NCBI GenBank assembly: GCA_033961575.1
Contig: CM066740.1
Coordinates: forward strand, 90,875,117-90,939,116
Reading direction: 5' to 3'
Length of the DNA: 64,000 nucleotides
Origin: Aselliscus stoliczkanus
Taxonomy: Eukaryota; Chordata; Mammalia; Chiroptera; Hipposideridae
Made by a program: the position numbers and the translations under genes. The notes beneath the pieces are model-generated. The model ran no database searches. It was not told the origin of the DNA and saw nothing but the letters and a program-made list of their open reading frames with translations. Below, one piece after another: positions 57,879-64,000 of the stretch (the stretch's first letter is position 1; the number at the start of each line of letters is the position of its first letter).

Positions 57879-58189
57879 CCAAAAGGATCTACTTTAATCT
57901 GCCCAGAAAGAAAATATGTCAAATTAGAAATATGTTGGAGACAGATGTATGTGGGAAAGTGCACAGAAGCCTCAATTTTTAGGTCACTTTTGTTGGTTTT
58001 ATCAGATCTAGCACAAAAATGATTCATTACTGAAGTCAAACCAAGAGCACTGTGTTAAAGCCTTTTTTTTCTTAAATGGAAATAAATTTGTAAAACTAGA
58101 ATTATTAGGATAAAAATGATTAAGCAACAGACACGTTTACATTTATCTAAGTTAGCTATTGTTATATTGAGGATTGCTCCACTTGCTTT
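57877..58189 (+). other. DPP6 intron, unannotated spacer
   Basis: AT-rich sequence between the CA array and an L1 fragment, with nothing recognised. Confidence 0.5.
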
Positions 58190-58545
58190 CAGCAGAGAAA
58201 GCACGGCTCTTCAACAAGTGATGCTGGGACAACCGGCCTTCTGAAAGAAAATCCATTTAAACACTGTGTAACGCATACACATAACATTAAACTCCAGATG
58301 TATTAGGAGAAAAGTTATCCAAAACTAAGAATGAAAAGAGTGACTGGAAGCATGTCCTGGGCTTGAGAGTAAAGAAAAATGTCGTAAAGTACACTGAAAG
58401 CTTTGTATTCCTAATTAAAAAAGAAATCTATGAGAACAGAACAGAAAGCAAAGCATGAAAAATACTTGGAGCAAATATAGCATAAACTTCATCAAACTAA
58501 TAACTAAAGAAATGAAATATTAATTGATGCCAGTTTAACAAAAAT
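58190..58545 (+). repeat. L1-type LINE ORF2 C-terminal fragment
   Basis: GAAAGCACGGCTCTTCAACAAGTGATGCTGGGACAACCGG, then CATACACATAACATTAAACTCCAGATGTATTAGGAG, then CCTGGGCTTGAG parallel the part of L1 ORF2 that reads AATAAATGGTGCTGGGAAAACTGG in younger elements. Frames are broken and it is non-coding. Confidence 0.7.
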
Positions 58546-58585
58546 TATTGAACTGTTAACCATCAATACTGATAGTGCTGAGAGT

Positions 58586-58731
58586 GCGTGTGTGAGTGTG
58601 TGTGTGAGTGTGAGTGTGTGTGTCTGTGTGTCTGTGTGTGAGTGTGAGTGTGTGTGAGTGAGTGCATGTGTGTGTGTGCCTGTGAGTATGTATGTGTCTC
58701 TGTGTGAGTGTGTGTGTGTGTGTGTGTGTAC
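58586..58731 (+). repeat. GT-rich array with GAGTGT/CTGTGT variants
   Basis: About 145 bp of GT dinucleotides interrupted by GAGT, CTGT and ATGT. It ends in a pure GT run (about 58708-58729). In base content it is the complement of the CA array 0.7 kb upstream. Confidence 0.95.
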
Positions 58732-61489
58732 ACATGCATATATTTGCTGAGAATCTCAGTAAGCCTTAGGTCAATATGTAATGCCTACTGTTTGCTGTTT
58801 GTGTGTGAGATATCTCATCACAGGGCTCTCTGGCCTTCCTGGGGCTTTATAATCTTGGGGGAGGTGAGATATGCATGAAACAACGAAACAACAAGAGACA
58901 CATTTGAAAGAACATAAGGTGAGAGAAGACTGTAAACGTTAGCTGCTGTGTACGTTTTCACAAAAGGCAGGTCCAGAACCAAAACGCTGCCCATTAAAAT
59001 TCAGAGAACGCTTGAGTCGGCTTCGGTCCTCGGGCTGGTGGTTTATTGAAGGTTAGCCTGACTCTTTTTTCCCAGTACTTTCCCCCCACATTCTAAAGTT
59101 CTCACATGTCTTGCATATCACTTTATTTTCCCCAAAAACCCTGTCAGGGAGGAAGGGCAGGCTTTGATCTCCTATCTCTAAGATAGGGGGAAATGCGTGG
59201 AAAATCAAGCGACTTTCCAGATGAAATTGTCCTGGTGGCCGTACTGCGATGGTGAATCGCATGGAGCCTGAGCTGAGAAAGCTTTGGTCTGCAGCAGGAA
59301 TCCAGGTTTGGGGGTGGGGCACTCCTAAATTGGGGTGCACTTCTGCACGTGTCCTAGGCCACCTCATCTGTGATGGGGGGCCGGGCATCCCCAGCACAGA
59401 GTGCCCCTGAGGGTTCAGTGAGGTGAAGGGTGATAACGGAACAGGCCCCGGCCTGCCAGTGGGGAAGCCTTCATGTAATGAGTCGTCTTGGGCTTTGATT
59501 CAGGAGTTTTACTGTTGAAACACCAAAACGGCATTGAAGCTGTGATACCGTTAATGACCCCAAATGAGAATTCTCTCTGTATTCCAGAAGTTTGATGGAG
59601 GTAAGGAAGGAAAGACAAATGCAAATACTTACGTCTCTCTGGTCTCTGCGATCAGCTCAGACACTAAGGCGTGACGTCCGGGTTTTCCCTCTTCCAGAGC
59701 CAGTGGTTACCCTCCCTCCCTCAATTACTGATGCTTTCAAATGCACTGAAATTTCTGGCTGTGATGGTGCTGCCTGCAGCTTCCCTGCCTGCTCAGCAGA
59801 CCCGCAGAGGAAGCATCTGGTAGCTTATTTCTGAGCAGGAAATCAGGGTTATGCCGTCACTGAATAAGAACGCCCCCCATTCGAGATACCTGAGAATCCA
59901 AGCATTTCGCATCCCCACACGGCCGCCGTCCGGTCCTGAGCCTCCGGCACCCCTCGCCCAGCCCTGCAGTAGCCTCACAGCCGGTCATCTGCTTGTCCCT
60001 CCGTCACCCCCAGGGAGCAGGGCGAGCCTGGGAAAGCAGGAGTTGGACCCTGTAACCGCTCGGCTCCGAGCCCTGCAAGCACAAAGGGCCAGGTCCGCCA
60101 CACAGAGTAAACCCAACCCTAGTGGCAGCCTGTGCACCCTCCTGGCCACCTTGGTGTCCTCTGTCCCCTGTCCCCATTGGCGTGTTCGTTCCAGACCCAC
60201 TGGCTCGGTGAGGCTTCTCTCCTCCCGCAGCGTGGCCCAGCCTGGGATGTCTGTGTCCTTGTCCCCTCCACGGGTGCGCCGTTCAGCCAGGCGCCTGCAT
60301 GCCTCACTCCCAGCAAGCTCATGTCTTAGCTTCCATGGGAGCCTGTCCAGGAGGTGCCCCCGGCCACTCACCTGGGACCTGCCCTTAGGGTCCTGCCCTC
60401 CCCGACGCCTCGCACCGCACTCGGCTTGTACCACTTCTCATGGTACACAGCCCCTCAATTCTAATGCAGAGGTTTCGTCCCAGCGTTTAATCTCTCCAAA
60501 GGTGGGGTGCCTCTTAACCTCCACTGTCAGGGAAAGCTGGGGGTACTGTTTCCAGTGCTGACCCACCCACCTCAAAACGTATGGGGAAGGTCAGCGCTTA
60601 GCGGAACCCCACAAACAGTAAGGAAACACTCCTGATGCCCTGGGGGTGTTTTTGTGCAGGAAAAAAAAAAGGGGGTGGACATGGAAAGCATGGAAAGTAA
60701 GAAGTGTGGACCCTGAATGTGACAGCCTTCACCATTTACTCACCAGCATTTTAAATTATGGACAAGAATGACAGCGGAGAAGCAGTGATGTGTAAATAAA
60801 TCTCAAGTATTGTTTTCATAAAATAAAGACGAGTGAAAATTAGTGTTTCATATTTTACGTGTCGACATGGCGTCTGTTTCTCAGCGGTGTATAAAATAAT
60901 GGTTCATCTTATAACCCATGATGTTTTAGACTTGATAAAATAGCGCTTGTAATTTACCTACTGTGCGTAGCGCATTTTTTTAAATTATTAGTCCAAAGCC
61001 TCACGCTTAGCACATCTTAGGAAATCATAGTGGCCGTTGTTGTTGGAACCCAGAGAATGCAGATACACAGCTTGGGCCCCCCGAGAGAGGCGATGCTGGC
61101 GCTCAGCCTGGAGACGTGCGGATTTGCCTGGAATGCTTCTCTCCCCGGGCACGTCGCTGAGCGGGGAGCACATACCTGAGGTGTGGGAAGGGTGGCATGG
61201 TTGATCCTTGCAAATCACTTTTGTGAGCAGAACCACAGGGTTCAGAGGTGGGGCAGGGGGCCCCGTTCTTCCTTTGTTCATCCCAGTCCCTGCAGCTGGA
61301 CCCCTGGCCTCACCCCCTGCACAGGCCCGCCTCAGTGGCCCTTTACCAGCTCACAGATTCTCTGTTCCCATGTCCACTGCTCACTGCCCCATCGGACCTC
61401 TCTAGAAGTCCCCTATCAAGGCCTACCCTCTCTGTTTCCTCGGGATTCTGAGCAGCTTATACTCCTGTAATAAATCGATAAGTAGGTAA
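58732..61489 (+). other. DPP6 intron, unannotated
   Basis: No exon was recognised. 59850-60560 is GC-rich and contains a 236-codon Pro/Ser-rich open frame (59851-60561) with an overlapping antisense frame, judged non-coding. A poly-A run lies near 60660-60670. Confidence 0.5.
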
Positions 61490-61640
61490 ACCATTGGCTC
61501 ATTCACTGGTTTACTTGGACAAGTATTTGTCAAGTGTCTTTTTTTGGGTCAGGCGCTGTTCACGGCACTGGGAAGGCAGAATGAATGAGGCAGAGGTCAC
61601 GTTTATGTGCAACTCACGGTCAGCTGTGTCCTGGTTTCCT
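61490..61640 (-). repeat. L2 LINE 3' fragment
   Basis: The + strand reads TTGGCTCATTCACTGGTTTACTTGGACAAGTATTTGTCAAGTGTC, then GGGTCAGGCGCTGTTCACGGCACTGGGAAGGCAGAATGAATGAGGCAGAGGTC. This is the complement of the L2 3' end (CAACAAATATTTATTGAGC ... CAGGCACTGTTCTAGGCACTGGG) with the usual divergence. Confidence 0.65.
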
Positions 61641-63317
61641 GCAAGTTGGGGATGTGTATGTGGATACGTATATATCTATTAATTCTTCTCTGGTCCCGTC
61701 CGTAGAGGTGATGACGTATAAATAGGGGACAACATCACTGTCTTTAGTAATTACGTGTCTGAACGCCTCTGTGCAATTGTAGGGGTATAAAAATCAAGGT
61801 GCCTCTAATTCCTTTCTTGCCTTAGAAAAGGTGCTTTCTCCTTCTGGTTTCTTTGGAACAGCTGTGGGTTTCATGTCCATGCCTTTTAGGGATGACCTTT
61901 TCTCCTTGTTATTGTGGTGTTGTGTGGGTAGAAATTGACCCAGTTTCAGGGTGGAGAATGGAGAAGCAGGGAAAAAACTGTATTGAGATGGGAAAAAGTT
62001 TCCGTTGAAGATGGACAATGCTGCCATGGAAACTGGATGAACCGAAAGGTGCTGGAAATTATATCTGTGATTATTAAATGTGACTCAACGGAGGACCACA
62101 CGGCCTTTAGTTGTTTCTTCTTCTTCTTCTTCCTCTCCCTCTTCTCTACAAATCTTTGTGAAATTGTACAATCCTTTCCCTCCTGTCTTGGTAAGAATTG
62201 ATAAGTTACATGTAACATTTAAAAAAAATTGAAAATTCTGTGAGAAATTAGACTGTATCAAGATTCTTTACCTTAAAGGACAGCAGAAGTTGAGTTGAAA
62301 GGTTTATGAGATTTGACAGAATATGCGTGGATACCAAGCATAACATAAAAATAATGTGTTCAAGTTCAGTCCAACCTTCAGCTCGCTTTTTGGAGATTTG
62401 CCACTTTTCCCTGAAAGTCTGAAACCAAGAAACATCACTTATTTGAGGGCTTAGCTGTGTGGATGCAGGTGCAGTGTCCGTGATGAATTATTCCTTAGAT
62501 GCTCCGAGGCTGAGCGTGTGCTCTAATAGGACGCCTCCAGCACAGTAGCAAGGGGACAGGGACACTTATGGGGACACTGGTGAGCCGAAGCCGAAGCCCT
62601 GCTCGGGGCCACTTTCACATCTAGATACCCACATTGATTCCTTCCACGTCGCAGATCGATCCTGTGGCTTGAAAGCAGCTTCTGCCTGGAAGCTGAGGGG
62701 TTAGGATGAATGTGAGAGAGAAATCTGTGAGCCTGACAGTAGCGAGGTGGCTGGACAGGGGACAGATGCCAACCCCCACTTTTGGAGGAGGCGCCCCAAC
62801 AGGTGACAGCATACAGGGAGCCGGCACTGTGCCACACACGTGTCTGCTTTCCCCCCGCCCCCCGCTTCCCTTTTCATTATTAACTCTGCTCTCCAGGGCC
62901 TCAGAAGTCTGGGCCCCCCACCCCTGCCGAGTCTGGATGTCCCCATGATGTAGCCGAGTGCTGGGCACGGAGCACAGGCTCCCAAATGATGACGAGCGCA
63001 CGGCGCATAAAGTGCCTGATGCGTGCCCTGGAAGAGTTCCTCTCTAATCCCGCCCCTCTCTGCCTGTCTTGACTCCCTGCTCCTGCGTGGGATGCGCCCC
63101 CTGGAAGGCCCTGCAGCCCCTCTCTTGATGTGGGGATGGCGAGTGGCTAGCTTTCCCAAGCTCGGAGTTGAATTTCTTGAAGACAGTGTGATAAGCTGAC
63201 ATGTAAGAAAGTGCTGCTGGGCTGTGACCGGCCTGTGGGGAGCGTGAGACAGGCGGGAGGACCTGTGTCCCAGGTGTGGTGGGTCCTTTCCTCTGAGGAC
63301 CTGAGCTTTGCCACATC
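61641..63317 (+). other. DPP6 intron, unannotated
   Basis: No exon was recognised. A short TTC microsatellite lies at about 62114-62142. The frames at 62523-63159 (minus) are overlapping open frames in GC-rich DNA without domains. Confidence 0.5.
62114..62142 (+). repeat. (TTC)n microsatellite
   Basis: About six TTC units followed by CCTC-type decay. Confidence 0.85.
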
Positions 63318-63490
63318 ACGTGCCTCTCTGAGCCGCACCTTCTGTCTTATGGGCGTGTAAGTGTCCTCTCCCCGCTCTCCTCGGGGTAGTTGTCAGGATC
63401 AGATGAATTAATTGGTGGGAAAGCTTTCAGATAAAGCATTTCAAATAAAGGCATTATTCACGGATTAGGGGTTATTGTTGTTAACCTAAA
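63318..63490 (+). repeat. MIR SINE fragment
   Basis: CGTGCCTCTCTGAGCCGCACCTTCTGTCTTATGGGCGTG, then TCGGGGTAGTTGTCAGGATCAGATGAATTAATTGG, then AAAGC and a GTTATTGTTGTT end follow the MIR 3' half in sense orientation (CCTCAGTTTCCTCATCTGTAAAATGG ... GGGTTGTTGTGAGGATTAAATGA). Confidence 0.75.
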
Positions 63491-64000
63491 AATAAAAGGC
63501 CTTTCAAAGTGAGAGGCAACAAGCATTTAGTTTAGATCCAAAAAAAAAAAAAAAGCTACTCGAGAATCACTGATTCAGGCAGAAGCCCAAATAACATTCT
63601 GATTAGGAGACACAGGTGATGGGTTATTTATGAGAAAGGAAAGGGGACAATGACATCCAGAGGAGGAAGGCGTTGCTATTGGTGCAGAGAACATATGTAG
63701 TGAGGCCAATTCTCATCAATGTTTTAAAATGTTTGGTCCGGTAGTCATCAGTCCGGTCATCATAGTATCTGCTTTCTTGTTATCCTTGCAAACAGTTCTT
63801 TGGGACACGATGTTGCTTTAGGTCCAACGCAAAAGTCCTTTTTGTCCTGTGTTAACATCTAAAGGTCTGAAGACGTGCGAGGCAGTGCCTCCAGGATGGA
63901 AGCTACAGGTCCACTTTGAAGGGGCCCCATGTCTCTCCCTTGTGACATTATTGTTCAGCCCTTTCCCTCCAGGGAACATGGTTCCATGCTGGCACAAGTC
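63491..64000 (+). other. DPP6 intron, unannotated
   Basis: Contains a poly-A tract at about 63540-63554 and otherwise no recognised feature. Confidence 0.5.

Noticed and set aside
56654..57982. 442-codon His/Thr/Ser-rich open frame and its antisense Cys/Val-rich counterparts
   Set aside because: They are translations of the CA minisatellite; any frame through CACACA lacks stops.
59851..60561. 236-codon open frame in the intron
   Set aside because: Pro/Ser/Arg-rich, no recognisable domain, overlapped by an antisense frame of 149 codons, not in a CpG island, and no splice or promoter context seen.
1..64000. CRISPR arrays, operons, prophage or other prokaryotic systems
   Set aside because: Nothing of the kind is present. 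Direct repeats found are microsatellites or retroelements, and the window is plainly mammalian nuclear DNA.
32285..64000. A second DPP6 exon (shared exon with the transmembrane helix, or the first exons of the S and L isoforms)
   Set aside because: I looked for frames resembling ELVGSNPPQRNWKG followed by a hydrophobic helix and for the other known N-termini, and found none. A very short exon could still have been missed.

Overview
This is mammalian nuclear DNA, almost entirely non-coding. It has no dense ORF packing, ribosome binding sites or operons. It carries ancient mammalian repeats (MIR, L2, L1, MaLR-type LTRs, a mariner MITE, microsatellites) and one CpG island of about 1.35 kb. Four copies of a lineage-specific tRNA-derived SINE begin with a GGCCGGC-type head, contain box A/box B promoter sequences and end in a CCCCAATAAAA-type tail. 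I read this as a laurasiatherian, most likely a bat of the horseshoe-bat side (Yinpterochiroptera). That assignment rests on remembered SINE appearance and is an inference.

The one protein-coding element I can support is a first coding exon on the + strand at 32225-32284, inside the CpG island (about 31385-32740). It encodes [20 protein letters not shown] and runs straight into a GTAGGC splice donor. This matches the alternative N-terminus of DPP6 isoform 'a' (DPPX, an auxiliary subunit of Kv4 potassium channels), with one apparent difference from the human peptide as I remember it. The window is therefore the promoter and first-exon region of one DPP6 transcript class: positions 1 to about 31.4 kb are 5' flank (or intron of any transcript starting further upstream), and 32285-64000 is the start of a very long first intron. 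No other DPP6 exon was recognised.

Layout. 1-11.7 kb: unique sequence with a 214-bp mariner-type MITE, purine-rich microsatellites and a GATA array. 11.7-13.5 kb: a decayed antisense L1 carrying a short head-only SINE. 13.5-22.2 kb: mostly unique, including a possible conserved enhancer near 14.7 kb, a MaLR LTR at 17 kb and an L2 at 21.4 kb. 22.2-23.4 kb: a full-length SINE with an expanded tail next to antisense L1 ORF1 sequence. 23.4-31.4 kb: mostly unique. 31.4-32.7 kb: the CpG-island promoter and DPP6a exon. 32.7-38 kb: intron with an antisense L1 5'/ORF1 remnant and a SINE split by a nested L1 3' end with a clean 15-bp target-site duplication. 38-56.8 kb: intron with MIR, hAT, SINE, L1, L2 and MaLR fragments. 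56.8-58.7 kb: a 1-kb CA-rich minisatellite followed by a GT-rich array in inverted orientation. 58.7-64 kb: intron with L2 and MIR fragments.

Most long open frames here are artefacts of GC-rich or low-complexity sequence and are rejected explicitly. Repeat family names come from recognising consensus sequence by eye, so subfamily names are withheld where I was unsure.
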